Assembly: GCF_050563535.1 (NCBI RefSeq)
Contig: NZ_JBNXUO010000025.1
Coordinates: 1 to 64,000, forward strand
From: Falsiroseomonas sp050563535
GTDB taxonomy: Bacteria; Pseudomonadota; Alphaproteobacteria; Acetobacterales; Acetobacteraceae
DNA: 64,000 nt
Direction of reading: 5' to 3'
The translations under genes were made by a program, and so were the position numbers. Below are positions 1 to 9,778 of this stretch, piece by piece. Numbering within the stretch: position 1 is the stretch's first letter; each line of letters begins with the position of its first letter. The notes beneath the pieces are model-generated. The model made no database searches and had not been told where the DNA came from. It saw only the letters and a program-made list of their open reading frames with translations.

Positions 1-488
1 GACCCGGAGCCCCGAGCCGGATTACCGACAACGGGCACCACCTCGGAAGGTGATCGGATCGACCCGCCGTTTCTGCGGGACGCGGCAGATAGTGGCTTTC
101 ACCACCCAGCGCAACCCCGCCTTCCGGCAGAACCAGACTGACCAACCGGCCCGTCGTGGTGGGCGCTTTCTATGCCCCTCGGCGGCGGCCGTCAACACGC
201 CGATGACATGCGCATGACATGGCTGCATCCCGCCCATCGCCCTTGACGCACCGGAATGCCAGGAAGGCCGGAATCCGTCGGCCGTCCCCATCTCCGCCCA
301 TCCCTTCCGCTTATGACGCAGGCAAGGCGGCCGGAACGAGGGGCCTCCGAGGGCAGCATCGCGACCCGGCGGGAAGGTTCCCTCAGTCACGCCGTGACCC
401 ACTCCGCAAAGATGCTCGCCTCGGTTCCACGCAGCGTGCCCCACGTCCACCTTGCCGCACCGTCTACCACTCGGTAGAATCGCGCACG
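1..488. other. Gene-free left edge, upstream of the GntR gene
   Basis: I see no convincing gene here. A minus-strand reading frame of about 159 codons runs through it but resembles no family I know and has no ribosome binding site. An upstream extension of the GntR frame (from 219) is rich in Arg, Pro and Ser and does not look like protein. The only structure of note is a short dyad just before the regulator start, listed separately. Confidence 0.5.
464..477. promoter_or_regulatory. Short inverted repeat, candidate GntR operator
   Basis: CTACC-actc-GGTAG is a perfect 5-bp dyad ending 11 bp before the regulator's start codon. FadR/FCD-type GntR proteins bind short dyads in their own promoters, so autoregulation is plausible. 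The match is to position and symmetry only, not to a known consensus. Confidence 0.3.
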
Positions 489-1160
489 ATGCAGGATGCA
501 CGACCCGCCTCGCGCCCTGGCCTCGCCAGGATCGGACTGGCCGAACAGGTTCGCGCCCGCCTCCTGGAGCGGATCATGGACCGGGACCTCGCGCCCGGGG
601 CCCGGCTCAACATCGATGCCCTGGCGCGCCAGCTGGGCGTCAGCTCCTCACCTCTGCGGGAGGCGCTGGCTGCTCTCGCGGCACGCGGCCTGGTGCGGAA
701 CGAGGCGTTCCTCGGCTTCTCGGTCGCCCCCCTGCCCGATGCCGGCTTCCTGCGGGATCTCTTCGCCACGCGCCTGCGGGTCGAGCCCTGGCTGGCCGCG
801 CAGGCGGCGACGCGCATCGGGGCGGACCACCTCGACCGTCTGCGACAGGCAATGGCGGCGATGGCGCCGGAGGTGCGGAGCGGTCCCTGGCAGCGCCACC
901 ACGCCCACGCGGCCGCGGATGAGAGCTTCCACGACACCATCGCCGAGGCCGCCGGCAATGCGCCCGCGCGCCAGGCCCTCGCGGCGCTGAACGCGCAGAT
1001 CCACGTCTCGCGCCTCTACCTCGCCGTGCAGACCGGCGCCGAGGCGACAGCCGCCGAGCATGAGCGCCTGCTGCGGGCGCTGGAAGCCGGCGACCCCGCC
1101 GCCGCCGAAGCCGCCATGACCGCCCATCTCGAAGGATCGCGGGAGCGCCTGCTGCCATGA
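489..1160 (+). CDS. GntR-family regulator, FCD (FadR) subfamily
   Basis: This 223-residue protein has an N-terminal winged helix-turn-helix (about residues 15-80, with the typical 'SSPLREALAALAARGLV' recognition region) followed by an all-helical FCD domain. His residues in that domain ('ADESFHDTI', 'AEHERLL') are the kind that bind a metal or effector. I start it at the ATG at 489 because the reading frame upstream is low-complexity; no strong Shine-Dalgarno is visible. Its stop overlaps the next start (ATGA). It heads an operon of catabolic enzymes and a peptide-type importer, so it is probably the substrate-responsive repressor of that operon. The ligand cannot be told. Confidence 0.85.
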   Translation: MQDARPASRPGLARIGLAEQVRARLLERIMDRDLAPGARLNIDALARQLGVSSSPLREALAALAARGLVRNEAFLGFSVAPLPDAGFLRDLFATRLRVEPWLAAQAATRIGADHLDRLRQAMAAMAPEVRSGPWQRHHAHAAADESFHDTIAEAAGNAPARQALAALNAQIHVSRLYLAVQTGAEATAAEHERLLRALEAGDPAAAEAAMTAHLEGSRERLLP

Positions 1161-2308
1161 CCATGCAGACCGACACCACCGCGCGCATCGCCCGCATCCG
1201 CCTGCATCCGGTGGTCCACACGATGCCGGACAGCCACGCCTACGGCATGGCGCGCGGGCTGACGGCCGCGCGCGGCGCCACCATCGTCGAGATCGAGACC
1301 ACCACCGGCATCACCGGCTGGGGCGAGGCCTGGGGCCCACCCGCCTTCCCCGCCGCCTATCTCGAGATGGTGGAGACGCGCTGGCGCGGCGCGCGGCTGA
1401 CCGACCATGCGGCGCTGTTCCACGGGCTGATCGCGCAGAACTACCATTTCGGCGTCCAGAACGGCCTGATGGCGCTGCTCTCGGGCATCGACATCGCGGT
1501 CCATGATGCGCTCGGCAAGGAACTCGGCCTGCCGGTCCATGCCCTGCTCGGCGGCCGCGCGCGGGAGGAGGTGGCATGCTACGCCTCGGGCGGCTACTTC
1601 ACGGCCGATCCCGCGCGCGGGCTCGAAAGCCAGCTGCCGCGCTTCGCGGACTTCCCCGCATGCAAGATCAAGATCGGCCGCGGCGCCGCGGACGATGCGG
1701 CGCGCGTGCGGATGGTGCGGGACGCGCATGGCCCCGGGATGCGCATCTTCGTCGACGCCAACGGCAACTACACGCTCGACCAGGTCCTGGCCTCGATGCG
1801 CGCGATCGAGGCGCTGGAGGTCGGCTGGTTCGAGGAACCCCTCGCCCCGGCCGAGGAGGAGGGCTACCGCCTGCTGCATGCCCGGGCGACGATCCCCGTC
1901 GCGACCGGGGAGGCGCTCTACACCGCCTTCGCCTTCGACCGGCTGCTCGCGCCGCGGGCGATGGATGTGGCGCAGCCGGACCTCGCCCTGGTGGGCGGGC
2001 TGAGCCAGGGGCGGCTGATCTCGCAGCTCTGCACGCTGCGCCATGCGCGCCTGTCGCCGCATGTCTGGGGCAGCGGGCTCGGGTTGGCGGCGGCCGTGCA
2101 CCTGGTGGCCGCGCATCCCCCCTACCCCGCCACGGTGAACGAGGCCGACCCGCCCTGGGTCGAGTACGACGTCGCCGACAACCCGCTGCGCGAGGACATC
2201 CTGGTCGCGCCGCTCCGCCCGGTTCGGGGCGTCATCCCGGTGCCGACCACGCCCGGCCTCGGCGTGGAGCCCGACCGCGCGGCGCTTGCGCGCTTCCGAC
2301 CGCGGTGA
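1157..2308 (+). CDS. Mandelate racemase/muconate lactonizing enzyme family protein
   Basis: A 383-residue member of the enolase superfamily, with an N-terminal capping domain and a C-terminal (beta/alpha) barrel. Visible catalytic features are the K170-x-K172 base motif ('KIKIG'), metal ligands D200 ('VDANG'), E226 ('WFEEP') and E252 ('ATGEA'), and an acid/base His302 ('SPHVWG') with a partner Asp275. The set fits an Mg-dependent enzyme that abstracts a proton alpha to a carboxylate, such as a sugar-acid dehydratase, racemase or lactonising enzyme. It overlaps gntR by 4 nt and the next ABC gene by 3 nt (GTG/TGA). Substrate specificity cannot be read from sequence; the neighbours suggest a carboxylate that comes in through the oligopeptide-type transporter. 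Confidence 0.85.
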   Translation: MTMQTDTTARIARIRLHPVVHTMPDSHAYGMARGLTAARGATIVEIETTTGITGWGEAWGPPAFPAAYLEMVETRWRGARLTDHAALFHGLIAQNYHFGVQNGLMALLSGIDIAVHDALGKELGLPVHALLGGRAREEVACYASGGYFTADPARGLESQLPRFADFPACKIKIGRGAADDAARVRMVRDAHGPGMRIFVDANGNYTLDQVLASMRAIEALEVGWFEEPLAPAEEEGYRLLHARATIPVATGEALYTAFAFDRLLAPRAMDVAQPDLALVGGLSQGRLISQLCTLRHARLSPHVWGSGLGLAAAVHLVAAHPPYPATVNEADPPWVEYDVADNPLREDILVAPLRPVRGVIPVPTTPGLGVEPDRAALARFRPR

Positions 2309-3296
2309 GCGGCACCGCGCCCCTGCTGCGGGCCGAGGGCCTGTCGGTCGCCTTCCCCGGCGGGAAGGACTGGCTGCGGGCCGCGGAGGACGTGTCCTTC
2401 GCCCTCGCCCCCGGCGAGACCCTGGCCCTGGTCGGGGAGAGCGGCAGCGGCAAGTCCGCCACCGCCATGGCCGTGGCACGGCTGCACGGGCCCGAGGTGC
2501 GCGTGACCGGGCGGCTTGCCTGGACGACGCGGGAGGGGGCCGAGGTGGACCTGGCAACCCTGCGGGGAGAGCCGCTGCGCCGGCTGCGCGGGCGCGACAT
2601 CGCGGTGGTGTTCCAGGACCCGGGCAGCGCGCTCGACCCGGTCTTCCCGGTGGGCGACCAGATCGCCGAGACGCTGCGCCACCTGAACGGCGCCACGCGC
2701 CGCGCCGCCGCGGAGGGCGCTGTCGCGCTGCTGGAGCGCGTCGGCATCCCCGATCCGGCGCGCCGCGCCGGCGAATACCCGCACCAGCTCTCGGGCGGGA
2801 TGCGCCAGCGCGCGGTGATCGCCCTGGCGCTGGCCGGCCAGCCGCGCCTGCTGATCGCCGACGAGCCGACGACGGCGCTCGACGTCACCATCCAGGCGCA
2901 GATCGTGGAGCTGCTGCAGGACCTGCAGGCGCGGGACGGCATGGCGATGATCTTCGTCAGCCACGACCTTGGCCTGGTGGCGGGCCTCGCCCACCGCATC
3001 GCCGTGCTCTATGCGGGCCAGGTGGTGGAACAGGGGCCGGCTGCCGCGGTGCTGTCCGCCCCACGGCATCCCTACACCCGCGCCCTGCTCGACTGCGTGC
3101 CGGAGCTGGAGAATGAGGGCGCCCCGCCGCCCCGCGGCATCCCCGGCCGGATGCCGAGCCCGCTTCGGCCCGTCCCGCATTGCCGCTTCGCCGATCGCTG
3201 CGCGCTGGCCGCGCCGGCCTGCCGGGAAGCGCCGGTGCCGATGCTGGAGGTCGCGCCGGACCGCGCCAGCCGCTGCCTGCGCTGGGCGGAGGTCGC

Positions 3297-3300
<4 letters not shown>
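2305..3300 (+). CDS. Oligopeptide/dipeptide-type ABC transporter ATPase (DppD/OppD-like)
   Basis: 331 residues starting at a GTG (2305) that overlaps the previous stop. The Walker A is GESGSGKS (residues 44-51), the ABC signature is 'LSGGMRQR', and the Walker B region is 'LIADEPTTALD'. The switch His follows in 'FVSHDLG'. The C-terminal extension with clustered Cys ('CRFADRCALAAPAC') is typical of the OppD/OppF branch. It pairs with the next ATPase to drive the importer completed by the binding protein and two permeases at 6430-9754. The frame stays open far upstream inside the previous gene, which is a GC-bias artefact. Confidence 0.9.
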
Positions 3301-4267
<967 letters not shown>

Positions 4268-4271
<4 letters not shown>

Positions 4272-5188
4272 CGGGGCGTCTTCTGGTGGTGGGCGGGGGC
4301 GGCTTCGTCGGCAGCCGCGTGCTGCGGGCGGCGGCGGCGCGCGGCATCGCCTGCGCCAGCTTCGGCCCGGCGGGGCGCGACCTCGCGGCCGGGCTCGGCA
4401 TCGCGCGCTTCGAGGGCGGCGCGGAGGATCGCGGCGCGCTCGACGCGGCGCTCTCGGCCTTCCGCCCCGATGCGGTGGTCTGGGCCGCCGGGCACAACCC
4501 GGGTGGCGACGGCCTGGCGCAGACCGCGCAGCTGGACCTGGCGCGCGCGGTCGCGGTGAATGCGGGGGCCTTCGCCGCGCTGCTCGGCGCCTGTGCCGCG
4601 GCGGGGGTGGCGCGGGTGGTGCAGTGCGGGTCGACCGTCGTCTACGGACCCGCCTCGCTCTACGCCGCCCCGCGCGTGGGGGAGGATGCGCCCCCCGCGC
4701 CGCGGACCGCCTACGGCCTCACCAAGCTGATGGCCGAACAGGCCGCGGCCTGGGCCGAGGTCGCGCTCGGGCTCGACGTGGTGACGCTGCGCCTGCCGCT
4801 CGTCTTCGGGCCGGGGCGCTGGTACGCGGGCGCGGCCGGGGCCTATGCGCGGATGCTGCGCGCGGCCGCCAGCGGCGCGGCCCTGCGCGAGGAGGTGCCG
4901 GACGCCGCCTTCGACGTGGTGCATGGCGACGACGCGGCGGAGGCGATCCTGCTGCTCGCGGCGCTGCGCGGCCCGCCGCGGGTGCTGAACATGGCCGGCC
5001 TGACCACCAGCCTGCCCGCCATCGCCGCGGCGCTGTCGCCCCGGATCGAGGCGGTGCCGCGACCGGCGCCGGCCGCCTTCCCGCTGGTGGACGAGGCGCG
5101 GCTGCGCGCGCTCGGCTGGGCGCCGGGCCGGGGGCTGGCGAGGATTCTCGACGACACGCTTGCGGAAGCGAGGGGGACACCATCATGA
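4268..5188 (+). CDS. NAD-dependent epimerase/dehydratase family protein
   Basis: 306 residues of the extended SDR type. The N-terminal Rossmann motif is 'VVGGGGFVGSR', with a YxxxK catalytic pair in 'YGLTKLMAEQ' and an upstream Ser/Thr ('CGSTVVYGP') completing the triad. Such enzymes epimerise, dehydrate or oxidise sugar-like substrates with bound NAD(P). It is translationally coupled on both sides (ATGA overlaps), so it probably acts on the compound taken up by the importer or made by the enolase-family enzyme. The exact reaction is unknown. Confidence 0.8.
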
Positions 5189-5652
5189 GCCACGAAGCCA
5201 GGCTCGCCGAACTCGGCATCACGCTGCCGCCCTACCCGCCGCCGGCCTTCGACTACGTCCCGGCGGTGGTGCATGGCGGGCTGGTCTGGATCAGCGGCCA
5301 GCTGCCCCGCGCGGCGGACGGGTCGCTGCCGGTGCTCGGGCAGCTCGGCGCGGGCGTCGGGGTCGAGGATGGCCGCCGCGCGGCGGAACTCTGCGCGCTG
5401 CAGGCTCTCGCGGTGCTGCGGGGCGCACTGGGCTCGCTCGACGCCGTGGCGCGGGCGGTGAAGGTCACGGGATTCGTCGCCTCCGCCACCGGCTTCGTCG
5501 AACAGCCGAAGGTCATCGACGCGGCGTCCGGCCTGCTCGGGCGCGTCTTCGGCGAGGCGGGGCGCCATGCGCGCAGCGCCGTCGGCGTCGCGATGCTGCC
5601 GCGCAACGTGCCGGTCGAGATCGAATTCGTCTTCGCGCTGAAGGACGCCTGA
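5185..5652 (+). CDS. RidA (YjgF/YER057c/UK114) family protein
   Basis: A 155-residue protein, slightly longer than the usual 125-130. It shows the RidA landmarks 'VWISGQLP', an internal 'VKVTGFVAS' strand and the 'NVPVEIEFVFAL' C-terminal strand. RidA proteins form trimers, and the archetype hydrolyses reactive enamines/imines released by PLP enzymes. The canonical catalytic Arg of the archetype is not obvious: at that place I read 'LPRNVPVEIE', which does keep an Arg. In a catabolic operon it may deaminate or hydrolyse an unstable intermediate. It starts within the stop of the previous gene. Confidence 0.85.
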   Translation: MSHEARLAELGITLPPYPPPAFDYVPAVVHGGLVWISGQLPRAADGSLPVLGQLGAGVGVEDGRRAAELCALQALAVLRGALGSLDAVARAVKVTGFVASATGFVEQPKVIDAASGLLGRVFGEAGRHARSAVGVAMLPRNVPVEIEFVFALKDA

Positions 5653-5654
5653 CC

Positions 5655-6404
5655 ATGGCCTGGCTCGAACTGGCCGAGATGACGACGCTGGAATTCGCCG
5701 CCGCGAAGCCGCGCCTGGCCCTGCTGCCGGTCGGCGCCACGGAACAGCACGGCCCCAACCTCAACATGGCGACCGACACCGTGATCGCCCACCGCGTCGC
5801 GCAGCGCATCGCGGAGGCGATGGGGCCGGTCGCGGTGGTTCTGCCGCCGCTGCCCTTCGGACTGTCGCAGCACCACATGGGCTTTGCCGGCACCGTCACC
5901 TTCTCCGAACGCACCTTCCTCGACGCCTGCGCGGACGTGGCGCGCAGCATGAAGGCGCATGGCGTGACGCACCTGCTGCTGGTGAACGGCCACAACGGCA
6001 ACACCCAGGCGCTGGGCGTCGCGGCGTCGCGCATCCTCTACGAGGTTGGGATGCAGGCGGCGGTGGCCTTCTACTTCCAGCAGGCCGCGGACCGGGTGAA
6101 GGCGCATGGCAGGACCCCGCGCTTCGGCCATGCCTGCGAGGTCGAGACCTCTGTCGCGCTGGCGGTCGCGCCCGAACTGGTGCGGCGCGACGCGCTGGCG
6201 CCGGGCGAGATGGTCGCGCTCGACCTGCCCCTCGGCACCAACGAACAGCCCTTCTTCCTGCAGGTGCCGATCCCCTTCGACCGGCAGACGCGCAACGGCG
6301 TCTTCGGCGATGCGCGCCTGGCCAACGCGGAAGCCGGGGAGGACATCATCGGCACCGCGGTGGCGCGCACCGTCACCTTCCTGCACGCCTTCCTGGCCCG
6401 CTGA
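5655..6404 (+). CDS. Creatininase-family amidohydrolase
   Basis: 249 residues with the creatininase metal-site pattern: E30-x-H32 ('ATEQHGP'), D41 ('ATDTV'), H113 in 'VNGHNGN' and a Glu in 'CEVETS'. Family members are binuclear metal hydrolases that open cyclic amides or lactam-like rings; relatives act in creatinine, MqnX-type and mycofactocin pathways. Here it lies between a RidA-like protein and the transporter's binding protein, which suggests opening of a cyclic amide in the imported substrate. That role is an inference. Confidence 0.85.
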   Translation: MAWLELAEMTTLEFAAAKPRLALLPVGATEQHGPNLNMATDTVIAHRVAQRIAEAMGPVAVVLPPLPFGLSQHHMGFAGTVTFSERTFLDACADVARSMKAHGVTHLLLVNGHNGNTQALGVAASRILYEVGMQAAVAFYFQQAADRVKAHGRTPRFGHACEVETSVALAVAPELVRRDALAPGEMVALDLPLGTNEQPFFLQVPIPFDRQTRNGVFGDARLANAEAGEDIIGTAVARTVTFLHAFLAR

Positions 6405-6429
6405 CAACGACGACGAGGGAGAACGAACC

Positions 6430-8019
6430 ATGTGGACACCCACCATCGGCCGCCGCGCCGCGCTGCTCGGCACCGCCGGGCTGTTCGCGGCCCCCGGCCT
6501 GTCCCGCGCGCAAGGAGCGGCCGCCGACTTCTACGGCCCCGCGGACCCGCAGGCGCGGCGCGGCGGCACGCTGACCGTCGCCATCGCGAACGAACCGCCG
6601 AACCTCGACCCCTTCCACCAGGCGGGGGACGCGCGGACCGCGGTGACGGTGCTGATGTACCAGGGCCTGATGTACGAGCACCCGTCGGGCGAGGCGCGGC
6701 CGCTGCTGGCGGAAGCGATGGAGATCTCGCCCGACGGGCTGACCTACACCTTCCGCCTGCGGCGCAACGTGGTGTTCCACACCGGCCAGCCGATGACCTC
6801 GGCCGACGTCAAGTACAGCTACGACTACATCCGCGACGCATCGAACGGCAGCCCGGGCGCCGCCGATTTCGGCACCATCGCCGAGATCGCGACGCCCGAC
6901 GACCACACGGTGGTGATCCGCCTGTCGCGGCCCAACGCGTCGCTGCCGATGACGCTGACCAACCGCTTCGGCTGCGTCGTCCCGCGCAACACCTTCGCCC
7001 AGCCCGAGGCCCGGACGCGCCTGTCGCAGCAGTCGGTCGGCACCGGCCCCTTCCGCCTGGCCGAGTTCCGCCCGCAGAGCCACATCCGCATGGCGCGCTT
7101 CCCGCAGTACTGGGAACAGGGCCAGCCCTATCTCGACAACATCCTGTTCAGCGTGCAGCCGAACGCGGCCAGCCTGCTGGTCGCGCTGCGCAACCGCCGC
7201 GCCGACGTCGCGCTGCTGCCGCGCCCGCAGGATGCCGAACAGCTGCGCGACGTGCCGGGCCTCAACATCGGCACCGCGCCGTCGCTGCGGCAATGCTCGC
7301 TCGACCTCGACGGCAACCACGCGCAGCTGCGCGACGTGCGCGTGCGCAGGGCGATCGCCCTCTCCCTCGACAAGGAGGCGATCATGCAGGCCGCGATCGG
7401 CGGCCACGGCACCGTGCTCGGCACCACCGTCGCGGCGATGCAGGACAGCTGGGGCGCGCCCTTCGACCAGCTGGCGACGCAGCGCCCCGACCTCGACCGC
7501 GCCCGCGCCCTGCTGGCCGAGGCGGGCCATGCCGGCGGCTTCAACCTCGACCTCGTCAGCATCATCGGCTTCGAGTGGATGGATCCGGCCGCGGTGACCA
7601 TCGCGCAGCAGCTCCAGCGCGTCAGCATCCGGCTGAACATCCAGCGCGTGGAGCTGGGCGTGTGGCTCAACGCCTTCCGCACGCGCAACATGCGCTTCAC
7701 CTTCAACGACTGGGGCACCCAGCCCGACCCGCACATCCTCTACTACCGGCACTTCCGCAGCCCGCCGCAGGGCGCGGACTTCCGGAACTGGGCCAATGCC
7801 GATGCCGACCGGCTGCTGGACCAGGGGATGGAGACGGCAGACCCGGCGGCGCGCCGCCGCATCTACGTGGACCTCCAGAAGCTGATGAGCGAGACGGTGC
7901 CGTCCGTCCTGCTCTTCTCGCCGAACCTGGTGACGGTGACGCAGGCGCGGGTGCGCAACTACGCGCAGCACCCGACCGGCTGGTGGTTCGGCCTGGCCCG
8001 GGCCTGGATCGCGGCGTGA
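6430..8019 (+). CDS. Family-5 extracellular solute-binding protein (peptide type)
   Basis: 529 residues with a twin-arginine-like signal ('GRRAALLGTAG', cleavage near 'SRAQG'). The mature SBP_bac_5 fold carries hallmark segments 'NEPPNLDPFHQAGD', 'VVFHTGQPMTSADVKYS' and 'VRRAIALSLDKEAI'. It captures the substrate in the periplasm for the permeases encoded next. The ATG at 6430 follows a purine-rich stretch (GAGGGAGAACGA). This family also binds non-peptide ligands such as opines, sugars and nickel, so the name does not fix the substrate. Confidence 0.9.
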   Translation: MWTPTIGRRAALLGTAGLFAAPGLSRAQGAAADFYGPADPQARRGGTLTVAIANEPPNLDPFHQAGDARTAVTVLMYQGLMYEHPSGEARPLLAEAMEISPDGLTYTFRLRRNVVFHTGQPMTSADVKYSYDYIRDASNGSPGAADFGTIAEIATPDDHTVVIRLSRPNASLPMTLTNRFGCVVPRNTFAQPEARTRLSQQSVGTGPFRLAEFRPQSHIRMARFPQYWEQGQPYLDNILFSVQPNAASLLVALRNRRADVALLPRPQDAEQLRDVPGLNIGTAPSLRQCSLDLDGNHAQLRDVRVRRAIALSLDKEAIMQAAIGGHGTVLGTTVAAMQDSWGAPFDQLATQRPDLDRARALLAEAGHAGGFNLDLVSIIGFEWMDPAAVTIAQQLQRVSIRLNIQRVELGVWLNAFRTRNMRFTFNDWGTQPDPHILYYRHFRSPPQGADFRNWANADADRLLDQGMETADPAARRRIYVDLQKLMSETVPSVLLFSPNLVTVTQARVRNYAQHPTGWWFGLARAWIAA

Positions 8020-8963
8020 TCGCGGCGCTCGCCCAGCGGGCCGGCGCGGCGGCGGTGACGGCGGTGCTCTCCACCGCCGCCGTCTTCCTGCTGATCCGCG
8101 CCGTGCCCGGCGACGCCGTGGGCGAGATGCTGGGCCAGAGCGCCGGCGACCCGGCGGCCGAGGCCGCGCTGCGCGCCTTCTTCGGCCTCGACCGCCCGTT
8201 GTGGCTGCAATATCTCGGCTGGGCGGGCGACGTGCTGCGGGGCGACCTCGGCACCTCCTGGCGGCAGGGCCTGCCGGTGGCGGGCATCGTGGGGGAGGCC
8301 TTCCTCGTCACCCTCCAGATCGGGCTGGTGACGCTGGCCATCGCGCTCGTCGTCGGCGTGCCGCTCGGCATCCTCGCGGGGGTCAGGCAGGGCAGCGTCG
8401 CGGACCTGCTGGTGGAGGCCTTCTCGCTGGTGGCGCTGTCGGCCCCGGTGTTCTGGACCGGCATGGTGCTGCTGATCGCGGCCGGCGGCTGGCTCGGCTG
8501 GTCGCCGCCGCTGATCTATGCGGGCCCGGGCGAGAGCCTGCCCGACAACCTGGAAAGCATCGCCCTGCCGGTGGCGGCGCTCGCGCTGCTGCAGGCGGCC
8601 GCCTACGCGCAGTTCGCGCGGCAGCAGACCGCGCTGGTGATGCGGCAGGACTTCCTGCGCGCCGCCATCGCCCGCGGGCTGCCGGCGCGCGTGGTCTACG
8701 GGCGCCACCTGCTGCGCAACGTCGCCATCCCGCTGGTCACCTTCGCGGGCGTGATCCTGGTGCAGATCCTGGGCGGGGTGGTGGTGGTGGAGACGCTGTT
8801 CGCCATCCCCGGCCTCGGCCGGACGCTGCTGGCGGCGATCCAGGCGCGGGACTACCCGGTGCTGCAGGGCGCGTTGCTGGCGGCCGTGCTGGTTGCGCTG
8901 CTGGTCAACATGCTGGTCGACCTGCTCTATGCGGCGATCGACCCGCGGGTGCGCGGGGCATGA
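8016..8963 (+). CDS. ABC transporter permease (DppB/OppB-like)
   Basis: 315 residues starting at a GTG that overlaps the binding-protein stop. The N-terminal membrane segment is followed by the conserved 'AVPGDAVGEMLGQSAGD' region of DppB-type permeases. A cytoplasmic-loop coupling motif near 'QDFLRAAIARGLPARVVYGRH' contacts the ATPases, and the ending 'VVVVETLFAIPGLGRTLL' is characteristic. About six membrane segments are visible. It forms the channel heterodimer with the next gene. Confidence 0.9.
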   Translation: MIAALAQRAGAAAVTAVLSTAAVFLLIRAVPGDAVGEMLGQSAGDPAAEAALRAFFGLDRPLWLQYLGWAGDVLRGDLGTSWRQGLPVAGIVGEAFLVTLQIGLVTLAIALVVGVPLGILAGVRQGSVADLLVEAFSLVALSAPVFWTGMVLLIAAGGWLGWSPPLIYAGPGESLPDNLESIALPVAALALLQAAAYAQFARQQTALVMRQDFLRAAIARGLPARVVYGRHLLRNVAIPLVTFAGVILVQILGGVVVVETLFAIPGLGRTLLAAIQARDYPVLQGALLAAVLVALLVNMLVDLLYAAIDPRVRGA

Positions 8964-9754
8964 TGCGGCGCGCGCGCCTCGAACAGGCCGCGGGCCTGGT
9001 GCTAACCGCGCTGCTGCTGCTGGTGGCGGTGGCGCCCGGCCTGTTCGCCGGTGCGGCGGACCAGGTGGACGTGGCGCGGCGCCTGGCCCCGCCTTCCGCC
9101 GCCAACTGGTTCGGCACGGACGAGACGGGGCGCGACGTCTATGCGCGCGTGATCCACGGCGCGGGCACCACGCTCGGCATCGTCGGCGCGGCGGTGCTGC
9201 TGGCGGCCGCGATCGGCGGCGTCACCGGGGCGATGGCGGGCTTCTTCGGCCGGCTGGGCGACATGGCGCTCTCCCGCGGGGCGGATGCGCTGCTGGCCTT
9301 CCCGCCGATCATCCTGGGCGTGGTCGTTGCCGCGACTTTGGGGCCGGGCGCGGCCAACCTGGTCCTCGCGCTCGGCATCATCTACGCGCCGGTGTTCTTC
9401 CGCATCGCCCGCGCCGCCGCGCTGGGCGAGGCGGCGCGGCCCTATGTGGAGGCGGCGCGCGCGCTGGGCCACGGCGAATGGGCGGTGCTGCTGCGGCATG
9501 TCGCGCCGAACGTGGCGCCGACCGTGCTGCTGCAATGCGTCATCCTGTTCCCGCTGGCGCTGCAGATCCAGGCGGCGCTGGGCTTCCTCGGCCTCGGCGT
9601 GCCGCCGCCGACGCCGGACTGGGGGGCGAGTCTGCAGGAAAGCCGCAACTACCTGACGGTCGCGCCCTGGCTGGCGATCTTCCCCGGGCTTGCGCTGCTG
9701 GTCGCATCCCTCGCCGCGCTGCTGCTCGGCCGCGGGCTCCAGGGCCGGGGCTAG
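8960..9754 (+). CDS. ABC transporter permease (DppC/OppC-like)
   Basis: 264 residues with the DppC-type landmarks 'FGTDETGRDVYARVIHGA', an EAA-type coupling loop ('PYVEAARALGHGEWAVLLRH') and 'LGFLGLGVPPPTPDWG' near the C-terminus. It overlaps the previous permease by 4 nt (ATGATG, so a start 3 nt later is also possible). With it the importer is complete: binding protein, two permeases and two ATPases in one operon. Confidence 0.9.
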   Translation: MMRRARLEQAAGLVLTALLLLVAVAPGLFAGAADQVDVARRLAPPSAANWFGTDETGRDVYARVIHGAGTTLGIVGAAVLLAAAIGGVTGAMAGFFGRLGDMALSRGADALLAFPPIILGVVVAATLGPGAANLVLALGIIYAPVFFRIARAAALGEAARPYVEAARALGHGEWAVLLRHVAPNVAPTVLLQCVILFPLALQIQAALGFLGLGVPPPTPDWGASLQESRNYLTVAPWLAIFPGLALLVASLAALLLGRGLQGRG

Positions 9755-9778
9755 CGCGCAATGGAAGGAGACGGTGTC

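Noticed and set aside
30..60. Third copy of the structured 3' element at the left edge, since GAAGGTGATCGGAT resembles the sequence just before copy A
   Set aside because: The four stems, the GCCAAG linker and the tail are all missing; only about 14 bases agree.
1576..2304. Upstream extension of the DppD-like ATPase frame
   Set aside because: It lies inside the enolase-family gene, is Arg/Pro-rich, and a GTG at 2305 gives a normal ATPase N-terminus.
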